The position numbers were made by a program, and so were the translations under genes. This document shows, piece by piece, positions 24,825 through 33,444 of a stretch of DNA of 64,000 nt. How positions within the stretch are numbered: position 1 is the stretch's first letter; every line of letters starts with the position of its first letter. The stretch covers positions 642,539 to 706,538 of the forward strand of contig NZ_FZOH01000003.1 of the NCBI RefSeq assembly GCF_900188205.1, given 5' to 3'. The notes beneath the pieces are model-generated. The model searched no databases, had not been told where the DNA came from, and saw nothing but the letters and a program-made list of their open reading frames with translations. The DNA is from Geodermatophilus saharensis (GTDB lineage Bacteria > Actinomycetota > Actinomycetes > Mycobacteriales > Geodermatophilaceae).

Positions 24825-25628
24825 TCAGATGTCGAGGGCGCCGGTCCGGGTGAGGTGCTCGGCCACCTCGGTGAGCTTGCGGTTGCTGTCCTGGCTGGTC
24901 TTCGCCAGCAGCGCGAACGCCACGTCCGCGGTGATCTTGTAGCGCTCCATCAGGATGCCCTTGGCCTGTCCGATGACGTCGCGGCTGGCCAGGGCGGTGG
25001 TGATGTGGTGGAGGTCCTGGGCGTCGGCGACCGCGATCGCGGCGTGGCTGGCGAACAGCAGCCCGACGCGCTCGGACTCGTCGGTGAACGCCCCGGGGCG
25101 GCGGGCCAGCAGGTTCAGCGCCCCGAGGTCGCTCTCGTGCACGAACAGCTGGAAGCACAGCATGCCGGCCACGCCCAGCTCCGCCGTGGCCCGGCGGGCC
25201 AGCTCCGGCCAGCGCGGGTCGGTGGCCAGGTCGTCGACGCGGACGGTGACGTGCTCGTACATGGCGTCCAGGCACGGGCCCTGCCCGACCTCCTGCTGCA
25301 GGTCGTCGAAGCGCCGCGCCCGCTCACCGGTGGCCGCGGCCGACAGCACCCGGCGGCGGCCCTGCACCAGGCTGATCGTCGCCTCGTCGGCGCCGGGGAT
25401 CGTCCCCCTGACCGCGGAGACGATCGTCCCCATGACCGCCGTGGCGTCGGTCTGGTGCTGCATCTCCCGCGCCAGGTCGGCCAGCCGCTGGGACAGGTCC
25501 TGGCGGACCGCATCCCCGGTGGCCTGCGCCGAGGGCAGTCCTCGGCGCCCGGCCGGCGCGGCGGGAGCCTCGGTCCGCGAGCGCCCGTCCGCCGGGGGTC
25601 CGGCCGGTGCAGGACTCCTGCGGTCCAT
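24825..25628 (-). CDS. GAF-ANTAR domain RNA-binding antiterminator-type regulator
   Basis: 267 residues from the ATG 25626-25628; an upstream GTG (25686-25688) is possible. The first 45 residues are proline/arginine-rich and probably disordered. GAF domain about 60-195 (QEVGQGPCLDAMYEHVTVRV, FQLFVHESDLGALNLLA). C-terminal ANTAR domain about 205-260 (ALASRDVIGQAKGILMERY, FALLAKTSQDSNRKL), which binds stem-loops in mRNA and acts by antitermination. Such GAF-ANTAR proteins are numerous in Geodermatophilaceae and usually orphan. It is divergent from the gene at 25765. Signal unknown. Confidence 0.88.
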   Translation of the reverse strand: MDRRSPAPAGPPADGRSRTEAPAAPAGRRGLPSAQATGDAVRQDLSQRLADLAREMQHQTDATAVMGTIVSAVRGTIPGADEATISLVQGRRRVLSAAATGERARRFDDLQQEVGQGPCLDAMYEHVTVRVDDLATDPRWPELARRATAELGVAGMLCFQLFVHESDLGALNLLARRPGAFTDESERVGLLFASHAAIAVADAQDLHHITTALASRDVIGQAKGILMERYKITADVAFALLAKTSQDSNRKLTEVAEHLTRTGALDI

Positions 25629-25764
25629 GACGGAACTCTGGCACGGCGCGCGGTCGAGCGGAATGCCCGTGGTCCGTTCCGCGGCCACCGGCCTCGGGCG
25701 CGACAGCGGGGGGGGTCACACAGGAGGATGGGAGGAGGATGGGACCGGTCGAGAGGGGGCCCGG

Positions 25765-26166
25765 ATGGACTCCGAGGACGCCGGACGGCGGGCGGCGGGG
25801 CGGGCGGTCTCGGCGGGCCGCCGCACGCGCGAGCTGTCCGACCGGCTCGCCCGGCTGGCGGCGGGGCAGGCACCCGGCGACGAGGCCGTCCGCGAGGCCC
25901 GGGCCCAGGCGGAGACGGCGGCCGAGCGCGCCCGCGAGTCGCTGGAGCGGGCCCGCGACGGTCACCGGCGGGCGGCCCGGGCGCACGAGCGCAGCGCCGA
26001 GCTCCACGACGCCGCGGCCCGCGCGGGCGTCGGCGACGCCGAGGCGCACCGCAGCCGCGCGGCCGAGCACCGCGACGCGGCGGCCGAGGACGAGCGGGGA
26101 GCCGCCGCCGACGACCTCGCCGTCGTGGCGGACGGACGAGGGGGGCACCCCGATGACGGCCGGTGA
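25765..26166 (+). CDS. Small charged coiled-coil protein upstream of an ANTAR regulator
   Basis: 133 residues from an ATG at 25765-25767 with GAGAGGGGG upstream. Almost wholly helical, rich in Ala, Arg and Glu (ARAQAETAAERARESLERA, HERSAELHDAAARAG, HRSRAAEHRDAAAED), with no membrane segment. Its 3' end overlaps the next gene by 14 bases, implying coupled translation. The motif (A)HER-A-LH(D/E)-(A/T) recurs in the 90-residue protein at 32608, so the two are paralogues. Function unknown; presumably an accessory of the stress-signalling proteins around it. Confidence 0.7.
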   Translation: MDSEDAGRRAAGRAVSAGRRTRELSDRLARLAAGQAPGDEAVREARAQAETAAERARESLERARDGHRRAARAHERSAELHDAAARAGVGDAEAHRSRAAEHRDAAAEDERGAAADDLAVVADGRGGHPDDGR

Positions 26167-27457
26167 GAACGGCTCCCCCGGCAGGCCGCCGTCGGTGGAC
26201 GAGGTGATGGCCCAGCTGGCCGCCCTCGACGTCCGCTCCGAGGAGCTGGAGGTGGTCTCCGAGGAGCTCCGCGTCCAGCAGGAGCAGGTGACCACCCTGC
26301 TCGGCCGGCACGAGGCCGAGGTCCGCTGGCGCAGCCAGCTCGCCGCCGTGGTCCCCCTGGGCCTGGCGCTCACCGACGGCAACGGCAAGCTGCTCGAGGT
26401 CAACCCCGCGCTCGCCGCTGCGGTCGGGGTCGGGCTCAGCCGGCTGCGGGGCAAGCCGCTGTCGGTCTTCCTCTCCCCGGAGGACGTCCTGGCGTTCCGC
26501 AACGCGCTGCGCTCGCTGTCGCGTCCTGCGGCGGCCGAACGACGTCTCGAGGTGGCCCTCCGGCCGCGGAGCGGCCCACAGCGGCGGTCGGAGCTGTTCG
26601 GCTTCACCGAGACCCCGGGCCCGCCGGCGTCCGCCGCCCGGGTGCAGTGGGTGCTGGCTCCTCGGGACGACGGTGCTCAGGGGCAGGGCCCGGCGGCGGT
26701 GCGCGACGACGTCCCGCACGACGCCGAGGCCTGGGAGGCGACCGACGTCGTGGGGCTGGCGGCGTCGTTCGCCCAGCTCTCGGCCCTGCCGGTCGAGGAG
26801 CCCGATCGGCAGCGACTGCTCGGCCGGATGGCCACCCTGGTGCACAGCGCCGTGGCCGGCGCCGACTGGGTGAGCATCACGCTGGGCTCCCCGCTCGAGC
26901 CGCAGCGGCTGGGCAGCGACTCCACCCAGGCCCAGGACCTCGACGGCCGGCAGCTCCACGCCCAGGAGGGTCCGTGCTGGGACGCCTACCGCACCGGCCG
27001 GGCGGTCACCTCTGCCGACGTGCGGACCGACGACCGCTGGCCGCGGCTGCGTGCGCTCGCCGCGGACGCGGAGGTCCGCGCCGTCCTGGCCGTCCCGGTG
27101 CGCGAGGGCGGCGAATCCACCGGCGTCATCAACGTCTACTCCTCCCGGCCGGAGGCCTTCGGGACGGCCAACCGCCGGATCGGCGAGCTCGCCGCGGCCG
27201 CGGTCGCGGGCGTGCTGCAGAACGTCGCCGAGCGGGAGGCACTCTCCTCGCTGGCGGGCAACCTGGAGCAGGCGCTGACCTCGCGGGCCGTCATCGACCA
27301 GGCCAAGGGCGTGCTCATGGCCCGGCTGGGTGTGGACGCCGACGAGGCGTTCGCCCGGCTGGTGGCGCTGAGCAACCGCCTCAACGTGAAGGTGCGCGAC
27401 CTGGCCCAGCTGGTCGTCGAGGGCGACACCGACCTGGTCATCGCCGCCGGCGACTGA
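26153..27457 (+). CDS. PAS-GAF-ANTAR regulator
   Basis: 434 residues from the ATG 26153-26155. Coiled-coil start (about 15-50, LDVRSEELEVVSEELRVQQEQ), a PAS-like domain about 58-170 (GLALTDGNGKLLEVNPAL), GAF about 195-350 (LHAQEGPCWDAYRTGRAV, AVLAVPVREGG), ANTAR about 365-420 (ALTSRAVIDQAKGVLMARL). Larger than usual for ANTAR proteins because of the PAS domain. Likely a sensor that changes transcription termination in response to a small ligand or redox signal. It is translationally coupled to the coiled-coil protein at 25765. Confidence 0.88.
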   Translation: MTAGENGSPGRPPSVDEVMAQLAALDVRSEELEVVSEELRVQQEQVTTLLGRHEAEVRWRSQLAAVVPLGLALTDGNGKLLEVNPALAAAVGVGLSRLRGKPLSVFLSPEDVLAFRNALRSLSRPAAAERRLEVALRPRSGPQRRSELFGFTETPGPPASAARVQWVLAPRDDGAQGQGPAAVRDDVPHDAEAWEATDVVGLAASFAQLSALPVEEPDRQRLLGRMATLVHSAVAGADWVSITLGSPLEPQRLGSDSTQAQDLDGRQLHAQEGPCWDAYRTGRAVTSADVRTDDRWPRLRALAADAEVRAVLAVPVREGGESTGVINVYSSRPEAFGTANRRIGELAAAAVAGVLQNVAEREALSSLAGNLEQALTSRAVIDQAKGVLMARLGVDADEAFARLVALSNRLNVKVRDLAQLVVEGDTDLVIAAGD

Positions 27458-27467
27458 CCGCCGGCGC

Positions 27468-29396
27468 TCAGGCCTCGCTCGGGTCCATGAGGATCACCGC
27501 ACCGCCGCGCTGCTCCGGGCTCCGGGCGAAGGAGCTGACGGTCACCCGCACCCGCACCGGCCGGCCGCGCCGGTTGACCGCGGCCAGGTCGACGGTCTCG
27601 TGCGGCGGCCCGTCGCCGGCGACCTGCCGGCGCAGCAGCGGGTGCAGGTCCGACAGCGGCAGCCCGATGTCGAGGTTGAGCAGGTGCTGGCCGGAGACCT
27701 CGTCCGGCCGGATCCCCCACAGGTCCTCGGCGGCGGCGTTCCACACCAGCACCCGCAGGTCGGGGTCCACCACGGCCACCCCGGCCTTGAAACTGCCGAG
27801 CACGCCGGTCATGAACCGGTTGAGGGTGCCCACCTCGTCGGTGCTGCGGCGCAGCTCCTCGTTCGTGGAGTGGAGCTCGTCGTTCATCGACTGCAGCTCC
27901 TCGTTCATGGTCTCGAGCTCCTCGTTGGTCGACTGCAGCTCCTCGTTGGTGGTCTCCAGCTCCTCCACCGTGCTCTGCAGCTCCTCGTTGGTGGTCTCCA
28001 GCTCCTCGTTGGTCGACTGCAGCTCCTCGTAGGCGGTCTCCAGCTGCCGGTTGGCGTACTCGAGCTCGGTCTGCAGCCGCCGGTACTGCGTCACGTCGTC
28101 GAAGACGATGGTGGTGCCGAGCAGGGTGCTGTCCTCGCGGTAGAGCGGCCGCACCTGCACGTCGAACACCGCCGGCTCCTGGCCCGGCCGGCGGCGCTCG
28201 ACGCCGCGCAGCCAGACCGGCCGGCGCTCGGCCGCGGCCTCCGCGATGGCCCCCCGCAGCTCGACCGGGCGGTAGGAGATCTCCAGGTCCTGGAACGGGC
28301 GGCCGACGTCCCGGTCGTCGACGCCGAGCAGCTGCTCGGCCTGCCGGTTGACCATCGCCACCCGGCCGTCGGCGTCGACGGCGAGCTGGGCGGCCGGCGC
28401 GGACAGCATCGCCTCGCGCCGCAGCCGGGAGAGCTCCAGGTCGGTGAACGGCGGCGGCTGGGGCAGCGGCGCGGCCAGGACCGGGCGCTCGGCCACCGGG
28501 CGTCCGCCGCGCTTGCGGAAGAAGCGGCGGGTCAGGTCGACCGGGGTGAACAGCTGGCCGTGGGACAGCAGCATCTCGGCCTTGCCGAGGAACAGCACAC
28601 CCGAGGGGTTGAGCGCGAAGTGCAGCCGGCCGAGGATGCGGCTCTGGGTCTCCGCGGTGAAGTACATGAGGGTGTTGCGGCACAGCAGCAGGTCGACGTG
28701 CGAGATCGGCGCGTCCTGCACCAGGTCGTTGCGGCCGAAGATCACCGACCGGCGCAGGTCCTTGCGGAAGACGTACCGGGCGCCCTCGGGCGAGAAGTAC
28801 TCCTCGACCTGGTCCGGGGTAAGGCCGGCGAGCTCGCGCTCGGTGTAGCAGGCCTGCCGCGCCTGGGCGAGCGCCTCCTCGTCGACGTCGGTGGCGTAGA
28901 TCTTCACCCGCTGCCGGAACTGCTCGGCGCCCAGCGCGTCGGCCAGCAGGATCGCCAGGCTGTAGGCCTCCTGCCCCGACGCGCACCCGGCGCTCCACAC
29001 CCGGATCGCCGGGCCGGCCCCGGCCAGCATCTCGGGCAGCAGCTCGTCGCGGAGGTGGTCCCACGCCTTCCGGTCGCGGAAGAAGCTGGTGACGTTGATC
29101 AGCACCGTGTTGAACAGCGGCGTGAACTCGTCGGGGTGCACCTGCAGGTGGTCCTGGTACTCCGCCACCGAGTCGATGCCGACCTCGGCCATCCGCCGGC
29201 GCACGCGGCGGGCCAGGCTGGGGCGCTTGTACCCGGTGAAGTCGAAGCCGCGCTGCTCGCGCAGGTAGACCAGCAGCGCCTCGAAGTCGGGGTCGGGCTC
29301 GAGGGTGCCTCCGACCGCGCCGTCGTCCCGCGGGTCGGTCTCGTCGGCGGGCAGGTCCTCCTCGTCCCCGCCCGTCTCAGGTCGTCGCTCGGTCAC
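27468..29396 (-). CDS. CheR-type methyltransferase with PAS domains and heptad coiled coil
   Basis: 642 residues. CheR N-terminal helices about 37-95 (FDFTGYKRPSLARRVRRRM), SAM-binding domain about 100-290 (VWSAGCASGQEAYSLAI; LLLCRNTLMYF), PAS about 335-450, a coiled coil about 456-515 made of eight near-perfect 7-residue repeats (EELQSTN, EELETTN), and a C-terminal PAS about 525-640. It would transfer methyl groups to glutamates of a target protein, classically a chemoreceptor. No chemoreceptor, CheA or flagellar gene is nearby, so it probably serves stress signalling with the CheB protein encoded 4 bases upstream. Confidence 0.9.
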   Translation of the reverse strand: MTERRPETGGDEEDLPADETDPRDDGAVGGTLEPDPDFEALLVYLREQRGFDFTGYKRPSLARRVRRRMAEVGIDSVAEYQDHLQVHPDEFTPLFNTVLINVTSFFRDRKAWDHLRDELLPEMLAGAGPAIRVWSAGCASGQEAYSLAILLADALGAEQFRQRVKIYATDVDEEALAQARQACYTERELAGLTPDQVEEYFSPEGARYVFRKDLRRSVIFGRNDLVQDAPISHVDLLLCRNTLMYFTAETQSRILGRLHFALNPSGVLFLGKAEMLLSHGQLFTPVDLTRRFFRKRGGRPVAERPVLAAPLPQPPPFTDLELSRLRREAMLSAPAAQLAVDADGRVAMVNRQAEQLLGVDDRDVGRPFQDLEISYRPVELRGAIAEAAAERRPVWLRGVERRRPGQEPAVFDVQVRPLYREDSTLLGTTIVFDDVTQYRRLQTELEYANRQLETAYEELQSTNEELETTNEELQSTVEELETTNEELQSTNEELETMNEELQSMNDELHSTNEELRRSTDEVGTLNRFMTGVLGSFKAGVAVVDPDLRVLVWNAAAEDLWGIRPDEVSGQHLLNLDIGLPLSDLHPLLRRQVAGDGPPHETVDLAAVNRRGRPVRVRVTVSSFARSPEQRGGAVILMDPSEA

Positions 29397-29400
29397 CGGC

Positions 29401-30423
29401 TCACGGCTCCCCCACCTCGTCGGGCAGCGCCCCGCCGTCGAGCTGCTCGTGCTGCAGCAGCTTCCGGATCAGCAGCGCTGCGGACTGGGCCTCGTCGTGG
29501 CGGGTGCGGAAGGTCCGGGCGGTGTGCGTGTGGCCGCGCTGCTGGGCCCGCTCGCCCATCCGCAGGCTCAGCGCGGCCCGCTCCTCCAGCCCGCGCAGCG
29601 CCATCCACAACGCGCCCTCCAGCGCCTCGGACTGCTCGGCGGCCAGCGCCTCCGGCGACCAGGCGTGGCCCACCCGGCAGCGGTAGCGCTCCATGCCCCC
29701 CTCGGTGATCGTGAACAGCGCGCCGTGGCAGGACGGGCAGCCGAACCCCGACGGCGTGCCGGGCCGGACGTCGTCGTTCAGCGCGTCGACGTCGAACTCC
29801 GCCACGGCCGCCTCCTGGTCCATCAGGTCGCTGGCCGCCGGAGCGCCGTCGGCGACCTCCTCGGTCACGAGGTCGGTCAGCAGGACCCCCATCTTCCCCA
29901 CCGGGACGACGTGGTCGGCGGAGGCCACCTCGATCGCGTGCGCCGGCATGCTCGGGTACAGGGCGTCCTCCGGGTCCTGCGCCACGCCCACGCCGCCCCG
30001 CTCGCGGACGGCGATCATCCCCGCCGTCCCGTCGTCGAGCGCCCCGGACAGGACGACGGCGACGACGCGCGGCCCGGCGGCCCGGGCGGCGGTGCGGAAG
30101 AGGACGTCGACCGCCGGGCGGTGCCCGTTCTCGCGGGGGCCGCGGGACAGCATCACCCGGTCCCCCACCACCAGCAGGTGGTGATCGGGGACGGCGACCG
30201 TCACCGTGCCCGGCCGGAGGGGGGCGCCGCTCTCCGCTCGCCGCACGGGCAGGGGGCACGCGCGGTCGAGGATCTCCGGGAGGGCGCTGCGGCCGGTCGG
30301 CGGCACGTGCAGGACCACGAGCAGGGCGGCCGGGAAGTCCGGCGGCAGGGTGCCGAGGAGCACGCGCAGCGCCTCGACGCCGCCCGCCGAGGCGCCGACG
30401 ACGACCAGGTCTCGTCGCGCCAC
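29401..30423 (-). CDS. CheB-type protein-glutamate methylesterase
   Basis: 340 residues from the GTG 30421-30423 with GGAG upstream; an ATG about 27 bases earlier is possible. Methylesterase domain about 3-190 with the catalytic triad candidates Ser in GASAGGV, His in LHVPP and Asp in GALDDGT. It lacks the receiver domain of classical CheB. The C-terminal part (about 215-340) has a Cys pair (CPSCHGALF) resembling a small zinc ribbon and helical segments. It precedes the CheR gene by 4 bases, forming a methylation/demethylation pair without other chemotaxis genes. Confidence 0.88.
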   Translation of the reverse strand: MARRDLVVVGASAGGVEALRVLLGTLPPDFPAALLVVLHVPPTGRSALPEILDRACPLPVRRAESGAPLRPGTVTVAVPDHHLLVVGDRVMLSRGPRENGHRPAVDVLFRTAARAAGPRVVAVVLSGALDDGTAGMIAVRERGGVGVAQDPEDALYPSMPAHAIEVASADHVVPVGKMGVLLTDLVTEEVADGAPAASDLMDQEAAVAEFDVDALNDDVRPGTPSGFGCPSCHGALFTITEGGMERYRCRVGHAWSPEALAAEQSEALEGALWMALRGLEERAALSLRMGERAQQRGHTHTARTFRTRHDEAQSAALLIRKLLQHEQLDGGALPDEVGEP

Positions 30424-30499
30424 GACGGTTCTCCGTTCCCCGCTGCGCATCCGCGCAGGGTCCTCCGTGCACCGTAGCGCCGAGGAACGGCCGGACCGC

Positions 30500-30946
30500 T
30501 CAGCGGCCGCCCCGCGCGGGCAGGACCGCGGCGTCACGGGCCTGCCGGAAGGCGTGGGCGCGCTCGCGGACCCCCCGGGCGTCCTCCCGCGAGCGGGCGC
30601 ACCGCTCGAACAGCGCGGTCAGCCTGCTGCCGTGGGCGTGGGTCTCGAGCACGGCTCTCGCGGTCTGGTGCAGCGCGACCGGGTCGTCGTCCCCCGTGGG
30701 CCGGCCGAGCAGCGGTTCCGGGGCACCGGCGGGCGGGGTCAGGCGCGGCAGGCCCCGTTCCCGCAGGGCCTCGTCGGCGACGACGGCCAGGTACCGGTCC
30801 TCCCGCTGCGGCCAGCCCGCGCCGCCGAGTCGCGCCTCCAGCTCCGGCCGGGAGCAGTTGCCGCCCATCTCCAGGTAGCGCAGCCACAGGTCGCCGAGGG
30901 GCAGGCCGCTCAGCCGGCAGGCCAACGCGAGTTCGTCAGGTACCAC
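30500..30946 (-). CDS. Uncharacterised protein with LWLRY-GGN motif (copy 1)
   Basis: 148 residues, GTG start. No known domain recognised. The N-terminal half is shared with the protein at 34711: LWLRY-x2-(M/L)GGN, then LEARL/LDAYL, LAVVADEAL/LAVAVNEAL and PP-GAP. The C-terminal half (RLTALFERCARSREDARGV) is helical and not shared. Both copies sit beside ANTAR or CheB genes, suggesting an adaptor in the same signalling network. It is divergent from the CheB-like gene at 31079, with a large palindrome between them. Confidence 0.65.
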   Translation of the reverse strand: MVPDELALACRLSGLPLGDLWLRYLEMGGNCSRPELEARLGGAGWPQREDRYLAVVADEALRERGLPRLTPPAGAPEPLLGRPTGDDDPVALHQTARAVLETHAHGSRLTALFERCARSREDARGVRERAHAFRQARDAAVLPARGGR

Positions 30947-31032
30947 GGCCGCTCTCCCCGGTCGGCAGTCCGGCCGGTTGCTGGGACGACGGCCAGCCTA
31001 CGTCCCCCGGCCTCGCGAGGGCAGGGGAAGCC

Positions 31033-31070
31033 GGCTACCCCTGTGTCAGGTGCCTGACACAGGGGTAGCC
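31033..31070 (+). promoter_or_regulatory. 38-bp perfect palindrome upstream of second CheB gene
   Basis: Inverted repeat of 18+18 bases with a 2-base centre: arms GGCTACCCCTGTGTCAGG and its exact complement around TG. It ends 8 bases before the GTG start of the CheB-like gene and lies between two divergent genes. It could be an operator for a dimeric repressor or a hairpin that controls translation of the CheB-like gene (the ribosome site follows directly). Confidence 0.7.
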
Positions 31071-31078
31071 TCGGGGAG

Positions 31079-31729
31079 GTGGCGGCGATCCCCTCCCCCG
31101 ACGTCCGCGGCGGCTTCCGGGTGGTCGTGCTGGCCGCCAGCAGCGGCGGGGTGCGGGCACTGTCGACCGTGGTGGGCGGCCTCCCGGCGGACTTCCCGGT
31201 GCCCGTGCTCGTGGTCCAGCACCGCGGTCCCGGCACGCCGGAGATGCTGAGCGGCATCCTCGGTGCCCGCGGCCGGCTCCCGGTGCGCACGGGCACCTCC
31301 GGCCCGCTGGACCCTGGCGTGACCGTGCTCCCGGCACGGACCACCGCGGACGTCGACCGCGACGGCGGCCTCGTGCTGCGGCCCGCACCTCCGCTCGGCG
31401 GCGCCGACCACCTCCTCGTCAGCGCCGCCGCCGCGTACGGGGCCGGGGTGCTGGCCGTGGTCCTGACCGGGCGGCTGGCCGACGGCGCCGAGGGCGTGCG
31501 CGCGGTCCGGCGGGCCGGTGGCCGGGTGCTGGTCCAGCACCCCGACGACGCGGAGGCGCCCGGCATGCCCAGCGCGGCGCTGGCCACGGGCTGCGTGGAG
31601 CACGCCCTGCCGCTGCCGCTCGTCGCCCCCGCCCTGGTGGCGTACACGATGGCGCCGGGGGGCGCGGACCTGCTCGCCGTCCCCGTACCACCGTGGGCGC
31701 GACTGGGCCCACGGCCCGTGCCGGCCTGA
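31079..31729 (+). CDS. Second CheB-type methylesterase, compact form
   Basis: 216 residues from the GTG at 31079. Methylesterase domain alone: LAASSGGVRAL carries the catalytic Ser, VVQHRGPGTPEML the His, and VLTGRLADGAEG occupies the Asp region. Here the usual GxxDDG reads GRLADG, keeping a single Asp. The middle part is shorter than in the protein at 29401 (ARTTADVDRDGG replaces the usual APPDHHLLV). Reduced or altered activity is possible. Expression may be tightly controlled by the palindrome just upstream. No CheR gene is adjacent. Confidence 0.8.
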   Translation: MAAIPSPDVRGGFRVVVLAASSGGVRALSTVVGGLPADFPVPVLVVQHRGPGTPEMLSGILGARGRLPVRTGTSGPLDPGVTVLPARTTADVDRDGGLVLRPAPPLGGADHLLVSAAAAYGAGVLAVVLTGRLADGAEGVRAVRRAGGRVLVQHPDDAEAPGMPSAALATGCVEHALPLPLVAPALVAYTMAPGGADLLAVPVPPWARLGPRPVPA

Positions 31730-31799
31730 CCCCGGCCCTCCGGGGGTAACGTGACCCCTCCCGGAGACGACGGGAGCCCCGTCCGACCGAAGGCGGCCC

Positions 31800-32525
31800 G
31801 TGCCGAACGACAACACCGCACCGGACCTGCGCCGCAACCTCCTGCTCGGCCTCCTCCCCGACGAGGAGTTCCGTCGCCTGGAGCCGCTCCTCGAGGTGGT
31901 CCCGCTGGACGTCCGCGACGGGCTGTACGAGGCCGGGAAGACCATCGAGCACGTCTGGTTCCCCGTCGACGCCGTCCTGTCGGTGATCGCCACCGTCGAG
32001 GGCGAGGCCGCGATCGAGGTCGCCACCGTCGGGTTCGAGGGCATGTCGGGCCTGCCCGCGTTCCTGGGCACCACCGAGAGCCCCCACGACTGCTACTGCC
32101 AGATCGCCGGCACCACCGCCCGCCTGGCGACGGGCGACCTGCGCCGGTTCCTCACCTCCGACGGCGCGCTGCACGACCTGCTGCACCGCTACACGCAGGC
32201 GACGATGGTGCAGCTGTCGCAGAACGTCGCCTGCAACCGCCTGCACACCACCGAGGAGCGCTGCGCCCGGTGGCTGCTGCAGACCCGCGACCGGGTCGGC
32301 TCCGACGAGTTCACCCTCACCCAGGAGTTCCTCGCGCAGATGCTCGGCGTGCGCCGCGGCACCGTGTCGCTCACCGCGGGGGTGCTGCAGCAGGCCGGGG
32401 TCATCCGCTACACGCGCGGGCGGATCACCGTCGTCGACGGCGCCGCCCTGCACGAGGCGGCCTGCGAGTGCTACGACGTCGTGCAGGCCGAGTATCGGCG
32501 CCTCACGGCCGCTCCCGAGGCGTGA
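31800..32525 (+). CDS. Crp/Fnr-family transcriptional regulator
   Basis: 241 residues from the GTG at 31800. N-terminal cyclic-nucleotide-binding-like beta barrel about 20-135 (GLYEAGKTIEHVWFPVDAVLSVIA), without the typical cAMP-contact FGE/RS signature, so the ligand is unknown. C-terminal winged helix about 150-215 with recognition region FLAQMLGVRRGTVSLTAGVLQ. It has several Cys (CYCQ, CNRLH, CECYD) but no clear FeS pattern. Encoded between the CheB-like gene and a small coiled-coil gene; likely a stress-linked activator or repressor. Confidence 0.88.
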   Translation: MPNDNTAPDLRRNLLLGLLPDEEFRRLEPLLEVVPLDVRDGLYEAGKTIEHVWFPVDAVLSVIATVEGEAAIEVATVGFEGMSGLPAFLGTTESPHDCYCQIAGTTARLATGDLRRFLTSDGALHDLLHRYTQATMVQLSQNVACNRLHTTEERCARWLLQTRDRVGSDEFTLTQEFLAQMLGVRRGTVSLTAGVLQQAGVIRYTRGRITVVDGAALHEAACECYDVVQAEYRRLTAAPEA

Positions 32526-32607
32526 CCGGCCCGGTGCCGCCGGCGTGTCGGCTCCTCCCCGTCGCACGGCCTCCTCGGGGGGCATCCGGCCGGGCACACT
32601 GGACGGC

Positions 32608-32880
32608 GTGACCGATCCCACGGCGCGGGGACGCGAGGCGTTCGACCGCGCCGTGCGGCGGGAGCGGGCCGCGATCGCGCTGCACGAGCGCGCCGCCGCC
32701 CTCCACGAGACGACGGCCGGCCGGCTGGACGAGGCCGTGCTGGTCGCGGTCGACGGCCGCCGGGCCGCGGCGCTCCGGGAACGCGCCGCGGCCGAGCGCC
32801 ACCTCGCCGGGGTCGCCCGCGCCCGTGCCGCCGGGGTCCGCGCGCGGCTCACCGCGGAGGGCGTCGACGACGTGGGCTGA
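32608..32880 (+). CDS. Small coiled-coil protein, paralogue of the one at 25765
   Basis: 90 residues from a GTG at 32608-32610. Helical and Ala/Arg/Glu-rich (RRERAAIALHERAAALHET, ALRERAAAERHLAG). It shares the (A)HERAA-LHE pattern and charge with the 133-residue protein at 25765. As there, an ANTAR gene lies next to it, although on the other strand and frameshifted. No ribosome site of note. Function unknown. Confidence 0.6.
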   Translation: MTDPTARGREAFDRAVRRERAAIALHERAAALHETTAGRLDEAVLVAVDGRRAAALRERAAAERHLAGVARARAAGVRARLTAEGVDDVG

Positions 32881-32918
32881 GGCCCGGTGGTCGCCCGGAG
32901 GACCCGGGGCGGTGCGGA

Positions 32919-33324
32919 TCAGGCGGATGCGATGCGCAGTGCGCCGGTGTGGACGACGTCCTCCGCCACCGCGGCCGGCTTGACGTTGCGGCGGTTGCCG
33001 AACTCCCGCAGCAGGTCGAACGCCTGGGCATCGGTCAGCCCGTGGCGGCCCATGAGGATGCCGATCGCCATGCCGATGCGCCGGTTGCTGGCCAGCGCCA
33101 CCTCGAGGTTGCCCGCCCGGCGGTCGGAGACCGGCCGTGCGCGCCCACACCTGCAGGGCCTCCTCCCGGAGCGTCCGCGCGACCGCCCGCCGCTGCTGCG
33201 CCCAGTCCCGCACCCGCCGTCGACGTGCGGCAGCCGCTGCGGCGTCGTCTGCTCGCGCGCGTCGTCGTCCGTCCGGCACGGGCTCGGGCACCAGGACGTC
33301 CCGGTGCCCGGTGGTCTCCGGCAC
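32919..33324 (-). pseudogene. ANTAR-domain regulator split by a frameshift
   Basis: Two frames together make one ANTAR protein. The N-terminal part reads from the GTG 33322-33324 (VPETTGHRDVLVPEP ... RDWAQQRRAVARTLREEALQVWAR), and the ANTAR part is in another frame (VALASNRRIGMAIGILMGRH, AFDLLREFGNRRNVKPA) ending at 32919. The switch is near 33125-33145, where WARTAG changes to RPVSDRRAGNLE. Either the gene is broken or the sequence has a one- or two-base error. Intact, it would be about 134 residues: a coiled coil plus an RNA-binding ANTAR domain. Confidence 0.7.
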
Positions 33325-33444
33325 CGGCAGGGGCTACCGTGGGGGACGGGTCGAACGCCCGGCCCGATCCGTGCGCGCTCAGCCGCGGGGAGCCCGGGAA
33401 CCGGAGTCGACCCGTCTCGCGCGCACCCGAGTCCGGGACGTGCC

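Noticed and set aside
21991-24942. A 983-codon open frame on the plus strand across both ROK genes
   Set aside because: It is antisense to two clear ROK genes, has no family match and has repetitive Arg/Gly/Asp-rich composition expected from the opposite strand of GC-rich genes.
27850-28035. Tandem DNA repeat or CRISPR-like array
   Set aside because: The 21-base periodicity encodes the heptad coiled coil of the CheR hybrid; there are no spacers.
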